NCBI RefSeq assembly: GCF_028823535.1
Contig: NZ_JAQIYM010000015.1
Location: 62,001 to 126,000, forward strand
Length of the DNA stretch: 64,000 bases
DNA from: Pseudomonas serbica
Lineage (GTDB): Bacteria > Pseudomonadota > Gammaproteobacteria > Pseudomonadales > Pseudomonadaceae
Direction of reading: 5' to 3'
In this document: piece after piece, positions 47,791-56,372 of the stretch
Layout of the letters: each line of letters starts with the position of its first letter
Numbering within the stretch: position 1 is the stretch's first letter
The notes under the pieces: generated by a model
Database searches by the model: none
Seen by the model: the letters and a program-made list of their open reading frames with translations, nothing else
What the model was told of the DNA's origin: nothing
Made by a program: the position numbers and the translations under genes

Positions 47791-47825
47791 TGCGTGACTT
47801 TTGCGTGACTTTCTCACGCACCTTT
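47791..47825. repeat. Tandem 11-bp repeats, candidate integrase arm sites
   Basis: TGCGTGACTTT occurs twice head to tail (47,791-47,801 and 47,802-47,812), followed by CTCACGCACCTTT, a partial inverted copy. The location 77 bp inside the attachment core suits arm-type integrase sites. A run of ten G lies just upstream (about 47,770-47,779). Confidence 0.5.
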
Positions 47826-47901
47826 AAGCACTACTGGGCATTCGGTTGCAGCGAGCGCCAATGATTACGGCCAAAACAAAGGGTCTTGCATGGGGCCTGC
47901 G

Positions 47902-47949
47902 TGCATGGGGTGCTAGGGGTCGAGTGTTCGAATCACTCCGTCCCGACCA
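47902..47949 (+). other. attR-like core: 3' half of tRNA-Pro(GGG)
   Basis: TGCATGGGGTGC, then GTCGAGTGTTCGAATCACTC and CGTCCCGACCA match the anticodon loop (GGG), T arm and acceptor end with CCA of a tRNA-Pro. The 5' half of a tRNA is absent upstream, so this is a duplicated target left by integration. The intact tRNA is expected at the other prophage end, beyond the window. Confidence 0.8.
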
Positions 47950-47977
47950 TTATTCCTGAGTAAAATCAGACACTTGA

Positions 47978-48002
47978 GCCGATCAGCTAGATCGGCTTTT
48001 TT
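47978..48002 (+). terminator. tRNA-type terminator after the att core
   Basis: GCCGATCAGCTAGATCGGCTTTTTT is a seven-base-pair hairpin with six T, 30 bp beyond CCA. It is the probable original terminator of the tRNA-Pro transcript on the chromosomal side. Confidence 0.85.
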
Positions 48003-48008
48003 GTGTCT

Positions 48009-48052
48009 GCGCAAAACCCGCACAAAACCCGCGCAAAACTGGCGCAAGACTT
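48009..48052 (+). repeat. Four tandem 11-bp repeats
   Basis: GCGCAAAACCC, GCACAAAACCC, GCGCAAAACTG and GCGCAAGACTT lie head to tail from 48,009 to 48,052. The 11-bp period is one helical turn. They may be arm sites of a second, decayed integrative element at the same tRNA. Confidence 0.6.
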
Positions 48053-48233
48053 CCTCGTGGCCACGCGGGTCGTTATTGTTCACGCCCCGCTCGCATGAGC
48101 TGCAAGATTCTGCCCGTCTTATCTGGCTTTTTTGTCTAAGTAATAGCGCTGGGATTTACCGTTCGTCAGGGCTCACGCACGATCAGCAAATTGATCAGTC
48201 GATGAAGTAGCCCATAAAAACGACAGGTTTTTC

Positions 48234-48452
48234 ATGCGACCACCAATCCTCGATTTGCCGAATGGGCGTGAGCTCGCAAATGAACTTGATCTTGCAATCG
48301 AGCAGATGATGGCCATCCCGATCGGGCTCATTGGTGGCGCAGAGTGGCTGGCGGCTACCACCAGGCAGCAGCAAGCCTTCCAAAAGTGGCGAGAGTATCT
48401 TCAGCACATGGCCGATGGGCGAGTACGTGTCGAGCCATTGAAGGTCGCCTGA
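48234..48452 (+). CDS. Small unknown protein, paralogue A, 72 aa
   Basis: The protein (ELDLAIEQMMAIPIGLIGGAEWLAATTRQQQAFQKWREYLQ) shares length and pattern with the gene at 48,649: a methionine-rich helix, GxEW, then TxRQ-xA-xxWxxxx. The family function is unknown. It lies between the prophage end and the sphingolipid locus and may belong to a decayed island. Confidence 0.55.
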   Translation: MRPPILDLPNGRELANELDLAIEQMMAIPIGLIGGAEWLAATTRQQQAFQKWREYLQHMADGRVRVEPLKVA

Positions 48453-48648
48453 AGTCATGGCGCCTTGTATATGAGCCAGGGCAAGTAGAGCGGGGTTGAG
48501 CGTCGACTTGACGGCCCCGCCGGCAGACCACCCTCATCGCTGTATCCGCTACGGTCGAATGGGTATGAACTATCTTCCTCACGCCACACTCAACCACCCG
48601 AGTGACAACTGTTTCTCGATGGCGGTGTGCTCCGCCCAGGGTAAAGAC

Positions 48649-48867
48649 ATGGCATCTATCGACGACTTCAGGATGAAATCACACGAACTCTTGTTAGAAC
48701 TTGATGCCTCCACCATGGGAATGATGATGCTTGTGTCATCCCGGTGTGTTTCGGGACCTGAATGGGAAATTGCCACCAAGCGGCAGCACGACGCCTATCA
48801 GTGCTGGGATGCCTTCATGAATGCCCCGCTCGCAATCGTTGGCGATAATTCCCCGCCCGCTATCTGA
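48649..48867 (+). CDS. Small unknown protein, paralogue B, 72 aa
   Basis: The start ATG 48,649 (MASIDDFRMKSHELLLELDASTMGMMML) gives a protein of the same length as the gene at 48,234. PEWEIATKRQHDAYQCWDAFMN aligns with AEWLAATTRQQQAFQKWREYLQ there. The pair indicates an old local duplication. It ends 30 bp before the convergent glycosyltransferase gene. Confidence 0.55.
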   Translation: MASIDDFRMKSHELLLELDASTMGMMMLVSSRCVSGPEWEIATKRQHDAYQCWDAFMNAPLAIVGDNSPPAI

Positions 48868-48897
48868 GCTTTTCATTCACAGTAGCGCCGCTATTGT

Positions 48898-51255
48898 TCA
48901 GCCTGACGGTTTTTCGCCGATGATCAAATCGCGAATGGCGTTAATGGCTCGTTCGCGGGCGCTTGCCAGCAATTGTGGAGAAAGGCTGGGTGGCTGCATC
49001 AGCCCTTCTGACAAGGGCATCACGCCCAGTGCGATGTGCGCCTGCTCGAATTGTCGTTCTCGTCTTATCAAGCCGCCCGACACCAGTTTGAAATAGAATC
49101 GGCTGAAGCCCTCCTGTTGCTTGGGCGTGCCACGTACGCCCGTTGTCCGGTCGATAACGCCCAGTCGTTGTTCCAGGGCGTGGCGAAGTCGGGCTTTGCC
49201 ATTGCGTTTGATGGGCAATGGAAACACCGCAACCGGACGCCCGGTCATGCAAGCCTCTGTCAGCATTGAAAGGCTGTCGCCGGTGACGATAAAGCCATCC
49301 GCCAGCGCGAGAAATGCAGGATAAGGGTTGTCTTGCGTCTCACCGAATCGATACGACCAGCAGGGAACGTCAATGCCAGACAGCAACGCATCGGTGGTTG
49401 TTGCAGATGAGCGCGGGCTGGTTGAAAGCAGAATCGAGCCGCCCAAGGCCTTGACCGTAGCATTGGCTTCACGGCCGAGGCGAACCTCTGCATCCGCGTC
49501 CATGCAATAGGGCGAGGCACTCGCTCCCACGAGGACGGCGATCCAGGGGCGAGGCAGGGAAGTGAAGCGCTGTCGCCAAAGCTCCAGTTGCGCCTGATCC
49601 AGCGTGCGCGGGTTCATGTACGGGGCAGGGAGGTCCACGACGTTGTCCGCCAGGGCAAGCCCGTATTGCGGAGTCGACAGGACCAGGTCGAAGCGCCACA
49701 ACGGGACCTGGGCTCGTCCCACATGGGCCAGTTGCGTCGTACCCTTGGAGCGATGCTTGATCCATTGGGCAACCTGGGCGCAACGCCGTCCCGCACTCAA
49801 GACCAGGTCTGGCCAGGGCGCGCTCAGGCCCGGTACTGGCCGTCTGGGCAACCGGGTGCCCAGCAGGGCGTCGAGCAGATAAGGGCGGGGGGGAACGGTT
49901 ATGCGTTTGCATTCGTAGGGCCAGCCCAGCGCGTCGGCCATGGCAATCAGCTGTGCGTTGTCGCCTGCGTGATTGCTCAGCAGCACCCAGACCTTGGGGC
50001 TATCGGCGGTCTTGAGCCGCAACGCATAGTCGGCGACGAAGCGCTGCGTACGACCTTTTTCATCCTCGCAGTCGAGCTGCCAGCAACGATCCGGATAGCG
50101 CCGCGCAATGCGTCGCAGGAGTCGGCGCCAGCCGCTGACAGCGCTGGTCATCGAACCATCGCCACTGAGCCTGGCCTGAATGTAAAGCAAGCGAGTGGCC
50201 AGGCTGAACAGGCGATCGATGACCCAGGGCAGGTCTTCCGCAGGCAGCTTTTCAAGACCCTGGGCTGCGATGAAATCCTGAGGGGGTAAATCGCTTTGGC
50301 GCAATTGGTCGATATCGAACTGCCTGACCACCGGGCCCTGTGCCTGCGTTTGTTGCCATGGCCCGATCAGCCCGAGCTTCGCACACTGCAGCTTACGACT
50401 GAGCAGCTGGACATCTTGCGGGATCAGCGCCGGTTGCGAGGTGACTTCCCGGCGGGAGTGGACGAACCGAGGACTGGGCTGTGCTGCCGTGTAGAGCTCA
50501 TACCCGCTCGCGTCTGCCGCCTCCTCCAGGCTGAGGAAAATTTCCGCGAAGGGATGGATCTGATAGCTGTATTGGGCGGGAAGGGGTCTCCAGGGTTGTA
50601 GATGCAGCGTTGTGTAATGCAGCAATCGGGATTCGCCGTGTTTGTATTCCAGATCCCGGGCGTGCCAGATGGCATCCAGTGTCCCGAAGCAGCCCGGTAT
50701 GTCGGCTGCCAGCGCGTGCAGCTTTTTTTTGCTGGTCGTGGTGGCGGCTTTCATGTTCCAGCAGCCGTGCATGCGCTCGCAGTCGATGAGCATGACGGCC
50801 GTTTCCCTGGGGGCAAGCGCCAGGTAGCCGTGCTCGCCCATCGGTTGGTCGAACAGAGGGGCCGGGTCGGCGGTATAAAGCTGATCGACGTCGTTATACA
50901 GCGCGCGACCGTGGCGCCCCGCCAGGTCCGGGATAGCGAAGCGATAATTGGTGAAGCCGGTACGCCAGCCCGCCTGGGCGAATCCGGGCAGGCCCGTCAT
51001 CCGGTAAATCTCATAACGCCGGTCCGGGTTTCGCACTTGCTCCAGGGCAAAGACAAACATGCGCTCGGCTCGGTATTGAGCAGGTTCGGTACCCAGGAAT
51101 ATGCGCACGGGGGGAGCGTGCGAGGCTCCGGCTCGGGCTGCCAGGACGATCGGCTCGATGTGGGGAATCGCGACGTGTTCGCCGATGTCCCCTGAGGCGA
51201 CGGGGTCGCAGCTATCGAGGCTTGGGGATGACTGTGCTGAACCCTCCAAGCGCAT
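48898..51255 (-). CDS. Glycosyltransferase-ELM1 fusion protein
   Basis: The 785-aa protein has an N-terminal glycosyltransferase-like domain (about 30-260) with a DxD-type motif in ALYNDVDQLYTADP, followed by a linker, and an ELM1/DUF1022 domain from about 420 (KVWVLLSNHAGDNAQLIAMADALGWPYECKRI) to the end. ELM1 proteins in bacteria resemble GT-B glycosyltransferases of unknown substrate. Start ATG 51,255 has GAGGAAAACG; the open frame upstream is not needed. It is divergent from a nucleotidyltransferase of the sphingolipid locus. It may glycosylate a lipid headgroup; that is inference. Confidence 0.75.
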   Translation of the reverse strand: MRLEGSAQSSPSLDSCDPVASGDIGEHVAIPHIEPIVLAARAGASHAPPVRIFLGTEPAQYRAERMFVFALEQVRNPDRRYEIYRMTGLPGFAQAGWRTGFTNYRFAIPDLAGRHGRALYNDVDQLYTADPAPLFDQPMGEHGYLALAPRETAVMLIDCERMHGCWNMKAATTTSKKKLHALAADIPGCFGTLDAIWHARDLEYKHGESRLLHYTTLHLQPWRPLPAQYSYQIHPFAEIFLSLEEAADASGYELYTAAQPSPRFVHSRREVTSQPALIPQDVQLLSRKLQCAKLGLIGPWQQTQAQGPVVRQFDIDQLRQSDLPPQDFIAAQGLEKLPAEDLPWVIDRLFSLATRLLYIQARLSGDGSMTSAVSGWRRLLRRIARRYPDRCWQLDCEDEKGRTQRFVADYALRLKTADSPKVWVLLSNHAGDNAQLIAMADALGWPYECKRITVPPRPYLLDALLGTRLPRRPVPGLSAPWPDLVLSAGRRCAQVAQWIKHRSKGTTQLAHVGRAQVPLWRFDLVLSTPQYGLALADNVVDLPAPYMNPRTLDQAQLELWRQRFTSLPRPWIAVLVGASASPYCMDADAEVRLGREANATVKALGGSILLSTSPRSSATTTDALLSGIDVPCWSYRFGETQDNPYPAFLALADGFIVTGDSLSMLTEACMTGRPVAVFPLPIKRNGKARLRHALEQRLGVIDRTTGVRGTPKQQEGFSRFYFKLVSGGLIRRERQFEQAHIALGVMPLSEGLMQPPSLSPQLLASARERAINAIRDLIIGEKPSG

Positions 51256-51467
51256 GAGCGTTTTCCTCGGAAAATTAATCTCCACAGCATAGAGCGAAAT
51301 ACGAGAAGTCGAGGATAAGTTTTGCGTACGGTATTTTTTGAATCGAGGCGATGGGCGGGGGTCTAAAGTTTCAACCGAGCGAATAGATTGTTCTAGTCTA
51401 CCCACCAAGTCTTTAAATGATCGCAGGGTCCTGCTAGTTCAAATCCTTAAATAGGAGCCCGGGAAAA

Positions 51468-52277
51468 ATGGGTCTATTCGAACAACGCACCCGTACAACT
51501 GCAATTCTATTAAGCGCCGGACAAGGACGACGGCTTCTTCCCTATACGACGAACTCCCCCAAGTGCCTGATCGAGGTCGGTGGGCAGCGAGTCATAGAAT
51601 GGCAGATCGATGCCCTGATGGCTGCCGGGATAAGCCGGATCACCGTGGTGATCGGCTATGGGGCAGAGCAGGTGGAACGGGTATTGAACGACCGTTACGG
51701 GCCAGGCGTCATTTCCACGATTTACAACCCGTTCTTTGAGGTTGCCGATAACCTGGCCAGTTGCTGGATGGCTCGCCAGATCATGCATGACGATTTCATC
51801 CTGCTCAATGGCGATACGCTATTTGACCAGCCAGTCCTGGAGCGACTGCTTGATGCGCCTCCCAGGACAATTACCCTCGCGGTCGACAGGAAATCGGCTT
51901 ACGACAGCGATGATATGAAAGTCCAACTCATCGGTGACCGGATCAGCGCCATCAGTAAACTGATTCCGCTCGATTATGTCGACGGGGAGTCTATTGGCAT
52001 GATGCATTTCCAGGCAGGCGGAGGGCCGCTGTTTCGACGTGCGCTGGAAGACAGCATGCGCCGCCCTGAAGCCTTGCAAATGTGGTACTTGAGCATCATC
52101 GATTACCTTGCAGGGACTACCGGACAGGTTTTCGCACAGTCAATCGAAGGGTTGGGCTGGGTGGAGTTGGATTATCCTGCCGACCTCCGGGCAGCGCACG
52201 CACTGGTCAGGCCTTGGGCAGACCGTAAGCCTGGCACGGAACTGCACCTTGCTCAGGGCGATAAACCAGGGGCCTGA
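51468..52277 (+). CDS. NTP-transferase (phosphocholine cytidylyltransferase-like)
   Basis: The 269-aa protein has the nucleotidyltransferase start AILLSAGQGRRLLPYTTNSPKCLIEVGG, the metal-binding NGDTLF and a C-terminal VELDYPADLRAAHAL. Family members make CDP- or other NDP-activated alcohols and sugars. AGGAGCCCGGG precedes ATG. It converges with the phosphoesterase gene (25-bp overlap of ends). In this locus it may make the activated headgroup donor. Confidence 0.85.
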   Translation: MGLFEQRTRTTAILLSAGQGRRLLPYTTNSPKCLIEVGGQRVIEWQIDALMAAGISRITVVIGYGAEQVERVLNDRYGPGVISTIYNPFFEVADNLASCWMARQIMHDDFILLNGDTLFDQPVLERLLDAPPRTITLAVDRKSAYDSDDMKVQLIGDRISAISKLIPLDYVDGESIGMMHFQAGGGPLFRRALEDSMRRPEALQMWYLSIIDYLAGTTGQVFAQSIEGLGWVELDYPADLRAAHALVRPWADRKPGTELHLAQGDKPGA

Positions 52278-53101
52278 CGAAGGGACGAGGGCAGCGGACA
52301 GTCACAATGAAATTCGGCGCTGCGCTCAAAGGCGGCACGGGAGAAGCAATACTCCCAGCGCTCGATGGTGACTTGCCTTATTCGTTTGTCCAGATAGATT
52401 CGATTGAACGAATTGGGGGCATTGCCGCGAATACGTGACGACAGGGTCGTTCCCGCCTGAACCCCCCAGATTTCCCTGGCCAGTCCGGCATATTGCTTGC
52501 TGAGTGCCTGCACATAGGGAAGATGTATATGCCCTCCCATCACCAGGTCGAGCCCTGACGAGGCCCAGCACTCCAGTGCAGCCCTTGCACCCCTCTGCAG
52601 ATTGCGCCGGTCGGAGGCGACGATCGAGCCGAACGGTTGATGAGCGACGACGATGCGCAGTTTTTGCGGATCGCACCGCTGCAGCCGCTCAGCCACTTCC
52701 TCGACTTGGCGGGCAGTGACCTTGCCGTCTTTGCGGCGGGCAGGGTGGGTTGTATTCAAGCCGATGATCAATGCATCGTCATTCTCGAAAATGGGTGCGA
52801 GATTGCCGTCGATGTACCGGTGGTAATTCCCGTAGGGTGAAAACAGGCGCGCGAGCAGGTTGTACAGGGGGATATCGTGGTTGCCGGGTATCGACAGGAC
52901 TTGCGGTACTCCGTAGTCCTTGATGCGCTTGATGAATGCCTGCGCCGAGGCAAACTGCCCGCGTCTGGCGCGTTGCGTGATGTCCCCTGAAAAAACCACC
53001 AGGTCGGCGCCATGGGCCTTGACGTGCATTTCGAAGGCTTGCATGACGGGGAGCTGTTCTGTGCCGAAATGCGTATCGGAAATATGCAGAAGTCTGGTCA
53101 T
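52253..53101 (-). CDS. Calcineurin-type metallophosphoesterase
   Basis: The 282-aa protein has all five metallophosphoesterase motifs: DTHF (about 9-12), GDIT (about 39-42), GNHD (about 74-77), VAHQP and GGHIH. It is cytoplasmic, with no signal. As the last gene of the leftward operon it could dephosphorylate a phospho-headgroup intermediate, as phosphatidylglycerophosphatase does for glycerolipids. The precise substrate is unknown. Confidence 0.88.
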   Translation of the reverse strand: MTRLLHISDTHFGTEQLPVMQAFEMHVKAHGADLVVFSGDITQRARRGQFASAQAFIKRIKDYGVPQVLSIPGNHDIPLYNLLARLFSPYGNYHRYIDGNLAPIFENDDALIIGLNTTHPARRKDGKVTARQVEEVAERLQRCDPQKLRIVVAHQPFGSIVASDRRNLQRGARAALECWASSGLDLVMGGHIHLPYVQALSKQYAGLAREIWGVQAGTTLSSRIRGNAPNSFNRIYLDKRIRQVTIERWEYCFSRAAFERSAEFHCDCPLPSSLRQAPGLSP

Positions 53102-53169
53102 CGTTGCTGGAAATCCTGCCTCTATTCATGGGTTGCCGCTGTTGTCCGCGTTGGCGAGGAGCAACGTCA

Positions 53170-54135
53170 TCAGCGTAGCCGGCGGCTTTTCAACAGGCGC
53201 CAGAGCAATGGCCATGCAAAGACCAACGGGAATCGGCGCAATCGATGGGTCACCACGATGGGCTCACCCAAGTGGCGTTCCAGCTTCCAGACGAGATAGT
53301 CGACGCCGTTTTCGAAGGTGAAAAAGGATTTGACCAGCCGCGCTACGTTCAACGTTCTTCCCTGCACTCGCCTGACTCTCCACAGTCGCTCGTTACCTCG
53401 GCGCATGGCAGCCGGGCAAAGGTTGCGATAACAGTCCTCTTCGCCCGCACAGGCTGCCATGTGCTTCACCGCAGGCGCGGCGGCTCGGGTGATGCGTGAA
53501 TAATAAGCCTTGTCATGCCTGACGAGTTGCCCGGGGCGATCGGCTGACTCGGGACGCAGCTCGGCTGCATAGCTCTGCGACAGCGCGCTTTCCCATAGAG
53601 AAAAGCTGTCGAATCGATCCGGTAGATTGGCGATGCAGCGACTCATCAGCGTCATCACGGCTTGAGCCAGTGCGAAATGGATACGCTTGTGTGTCTCCAC
53701 ATCCTTGAAATAAACGAGTCGGCACGGCTGGGCGAAACGGGCCCAGAGGTAGCTTTGAAACCATGAACCGGTGCCCGCTTCGAAGTCCTGTAGCGTGAGG
53801 ATGGCGCATTTGGCGTGGAGTATCTGGCCATCGGGCGCGGCAGCCCTGACGAGGATCACGGTCGGCGGAAGCCATGCGTTGGCGAGCTGCTGCAAGCGCT
53901 TGTGATGCGCGTGAGCATAGTTATCGACCAGCGCATAAAAGTCGATCATGCCGTCGGTGAGATCGCCGTTACGCAGGCACGAACCATAAACCAGCAGCGC
54001 TACCAGCGCATCGCCCAGGCGTGTGTGCAATGCCTGGACAATCCCGTCCAGCTCGCCGGGCATTGGCTGCGTGCATTGCGCCCTGATTTGTTCAAGCAGG
54101 TCTGCGGGGGGCGGCATGGAATCAGAGGCGCGCAT
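53170..54135 (-). CDS. Tam41-like CTP:lipid-phosphate cytidylyltransferase candidate
   Basis: The 321-aa protein is a nucleotidyltransferase resembling Tam41: VYGSCL (about 49-54), MIDFYALVDNYAHAHHKRLQ (63-82), KCAILTLQDFEAG (109-121) and WFQSYLWARFAQPCRLVYF (125-143). These match Tam41's YGS, MIDF..V..H, and W..LY.AGR..KP elements. Tam41 converts phosphatidic acid and CTP to CDP-diacylglycerol. Lying 6 bp after the lipid kinase gene, this protein could convert ceramide-1-phosphate to CDP-ceramide. The superfamily call is from motif reading; the substrate is inference. Confidence 0.68.
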   Translation of the reverse strand: MRASDSMPPPADLLEQIRAQCTQPMPGELDGIVQALHTRLGDALVALLVYGSCLRNGDLTDGMIDFYALVDNYAHAHHKRLQQLANAWLPPTVILVRAAAPDGQILHAKCAILTLQDFEAGTGSWFQSYLWARFAQPCRLVYFKDVETHKRIHFALAQAVMTLMSRCIANLPDRFDSFSLWESALSQSYAAELRPESADRPGQLVRHDKAYYSRITRAAAPAVKHMAACAGEEDCYRNLCPAAMRRGNERLWRVRRVQGRTLNVARLVKSFFTFENGVDYLVWKLERHLGEPIVVTHRLRRFPLVFAWPLLWRLLKSRRLR

Positions 54136-54141
54136 CGGATC

Positions 54142-55119
54142 TCAAGTGTCCTGGAAGGTCATGAAGCGGATCGGGTCGGTGGCGGCTAGCGTGATCGTGC
54201 CCTGTGCTGGAAAAATTTCACCGTCCAGCACGTACTCGTCAGCACCATCGAGGTCCATCCGGGTGAAGTTGTGACTGAAGTAACCATCCTGCTCCTTGAT
54301 CAGCGAGTTGGCCCGCCCCCAGAGCAGGAACGGCAGGATGAGGGCCAGTCGCTTGGGCCGATGCGCGATTGCGGTTAGATGAATGGGCGCCTGTTCGGTG
54401 CCCCAATAAGGCCTGATCCCAGCCAGGAGCCTGTTCAGGGTCGTGGCAAACACCACCAGCCAATCGCCTTCCCAGGCACCGCGATGGGTGCCAAGGCGAG
54501 CAGGCAATGCCCTGAACAGATCGTGTGGCAAGGTGTGCAGCGCTGAAAGCAGCATTCGGCCGAAGGCCAGCGACGGTCCCAACGCTCCGGGTACGTGCTT
54601 GGGCCGCAGCTCCCGATGGTAGTAACGCACGCCGTTCACAACCGCGCCAATGCCGAAGAACATCCCGAATCGCGGCCCGTGGTCCAGCGGGTCATCCACC
54701 CGAAGCGCCGCGCGCGATACGACTGTTGGCGTGGCCGCATTGCCGGCAAGCCAGGCGGATAAGCTCACCAAGGCCTTTTCGGCGCTCAGGCGCGCGCCCA
54801 GATCGATCGCGCTCATGTTAGTGGTACCCCCCGGAACCACCAGAATCGTCGGCAGGCTTGTGGGCTCGCGGCTCAGCAGAAGGGAGAGGGCGGCTTGCAG
54901 GGTTCCGTCGCCACCGAGGATCACCAGCAGGTCACTTTCCCTGAGCTGGAAGTGGCTCACGGCGTCGGCGATCTCCTGGGCGGCGGTCGCTTCGAGCACC
55001 GCCGCGCCGGGAACGTTGCGCGCGAGCAGGCGGAACCTGGGCAAGGCGCGCCGAATGGTTCCGCTGCAAGGGTTGAGCACGATCCCGACTTTCTGTGGCC
55101 GCGGGCAGGCGTCATGCAT
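54142..55119 (-). CDS. Lipid kinase, probable ceramide kinase (CpgB/DGK family)
   Basis: The 325-aa protein belongs to the diacylglycerol kinase catalytic family: VLNPCSG (15-21), VILGGDGTLQ (66-75), VPGGTTN (95-101) and YVLDGE near the C-terminus. In Caulobacter a member of this family, CpgB, phosphorylates ceramide. The locus context favours ceramide over diacylglycerol. It overlaps the CDP-alcohol phosphatidyltransferase gene by 8 bp. Confidence 0.85.
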   Translation of the reverse strand: MHDACPRPQKVGIVLNPCSGTIRRALPRFRLLARNVPGAAVLEATAAQEIADAVSHFQLRESDLLVILGGDGTLQAALSLLLSREPTSLPTILVVPGGTTNMSAIDLGARLSAEKALVSLSAWLAGNAATPTVVSRAALRVDDPLDHGPRFGMFFGIGAVVNGVRYYHRELRPKHVPGALGPSLAFGRMLLSALHTLPHDLFRALPARLGTHRGAWEGDWLVVFATTLNRLLAGIRPYWGTEQAPIHLTAIAHRPKRLALILPFLLWGRANSLIKEQDGYFSHNFTRMDLDGADEYVLDGEIFPAQGTITLAATDPIRFMTFQDT

Positions 55120-56296
55120 CGTTGAGGCCCGAGCGGGGCGCGAACATGCGCACGATCAAACGGTCGTGTTCGGCGTTCATGTCGATTCGGCTGAGCCAGG
55201 GCTGTGGCGGGTGCCCTCGGTATTTCAAGACAATGGCGGACACCGAGCGAACCCCCAGGACCAGCGTCGAGAAGCAGGTCCAGACGGCCACCCAGATCAA
55301 CCCCGTGTCATGGGCGTCCAGCGCCCACAAGCAGGTCAGGATGAGCAAGTTGGGATTACGCCGCGCGGTGACCAGTCTGTTGAGTGAGTCGAAGGGGCGC
55401 CAGAGAAACAGCGAAAAAGGCGCGGCGAACTTGAACGCAAGCTCGCACAGCCGACCGGCGACATAGCCCAGGCAAATGGCCCAGAGCACGGGGTCGAGGG
55501 GGATATCCGAGTCCCACGTCGCCTCATAGCCCATTCCCCAGGCGATATACCAGAGCGGCGGGTGAATCAGGTCCAGGCCATGGTCGAAAATATTCCCGAA
55601 GCGCGTGGACGTCACGGTCACGCGTGCCAGCTTGCCATCCACCGTATCCAGAAACGTCATCAGCCAGCCGGCCACCAGGCCCGCGCCGAAATGCCCATGC
55701 CAGAACAGAATGCCTGCCAGGATGGCCAGGACATAGCTGGCTGCCGTGACCTGATTGGGACTGAGCCCCAGCCGCACGCACCAGACGGTGGCCCAGCGCG
55801 CCGGGACAGGCCAGACCGCCCGGGTGATGAAGTCGGTGACGCCTTTGTAGGAACCGTTGAACAGGGACTTCTCAAGATGCGCCTGATTGGCGTCGGTGAT
55901 TGGCGCGACCCACGGAGGATCGAATTTGCGCAGTTGCGTCTGCATCGCGGTGGCCACGGTGCCGGGAACCACTTTGCGCAGTCCCGCTACGGCGTCACTG
56001 TCCAGGCTGGGCAAGTGTGCAAGCCGGTCGACACTGGCATGGGCGGCGACGATGGTGCCGGTCCGGGGATCCTGTAGCGCGACCTCAGGCGTTGCCATCA
56101 GCCCGCGGAGCACGCGGTCATCGTAAAGGTAATCTTCGCGCAGCAGGACGACCTCGCCTTGGGCAGGCAACGGATCGTCCGCGTTGCACAGATGGGCGTT
56201 GGGCAGCTTTGCCAGCATACGGCCCAATCGCTCCCTGGAAGTCAGGCCCCACAGCCGCACCGGGCTACTACAGATCAGGTATACGGGAGTCTTCAT
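55112..56296 (-). CDS. CDP-alcohol phosphatidyltransferase with extra N-terminal domain
   Basis: The 394-aa protein has the complete CDP-alcohol motif DTVDGKLAR (217-225) and GNIFDHGLD (234-242) in a multi-helix membrane domain from about 165 to 360. The first 120 residues form a separate soluble domain (YLICSSPVRLWGLTSRERL, GEVVLLREDYLYDDRVL) resembling a degenerate nucleotidyltransferase, as in bifunctional inositol-phosphate enzymes. It transfers a phospho-alcohol from a CDP-linked donor; here the lipid could be ceramide. It is coupled to the lipid kinase. Confidence 0.87.
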   Translation of the reverse strand: MKTPVYLICSSPVRLWGLTSRERLGRMLAKLPNAHLCNADDPLPAQGEVVLLREDYLYDDRVLRGLMATPEVALQDPRTGTIVAAHASVDRLAHLPSLDSDAVAGLRKVVPGTVATAMQTQLRKFDPPWVAPITDANQAHLEKSLFNGSYKGVTDFITRAVWPVPARWATVWCVRLGLSPNQVTAASYVLAILAGILFWHGHFGAGLVAGWLMTFLDTVDGKLARVTVTSTRFGNIFDHGLDLIHPPLWYIAWGMGYEATWDSDIPLDPVLWAICLGYVAGRLCELAFKFAAPFSLFLWRPFDSLNRLVTARRNPNLLILTCLWALDAHDTGLIWVAVWTCFSTLVLGVRSVSAIVLKYRGHPPQPWLSRIDMNAEHDRLIVRMFAPRSGLNDA

Positions 56297-56372
56297 TTTT
56301 GCGCCTGCACCGAATCACGTTGATCGAAGGAGCGGGCGGCAACGCCCTGTCCATTGAATAGCATGACCGGTT

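Noticed and set aside
47902..47949. Complete tRNA gene at the prophage end
   Set aside because: Only the anticodon loop to CCA portion is present; upstream sequence cannot form the D arm or the 5' acceptor strand, so this is an attachment duplicate and not a functional tRNA.
1..47950. CRISPR array search
   Set aside because: No series of regularly spaced identical repeats of 25-40 bp was seen; the only tandem arrays are the iterons, the tape measure repeat and the 11-bp repeats near att.
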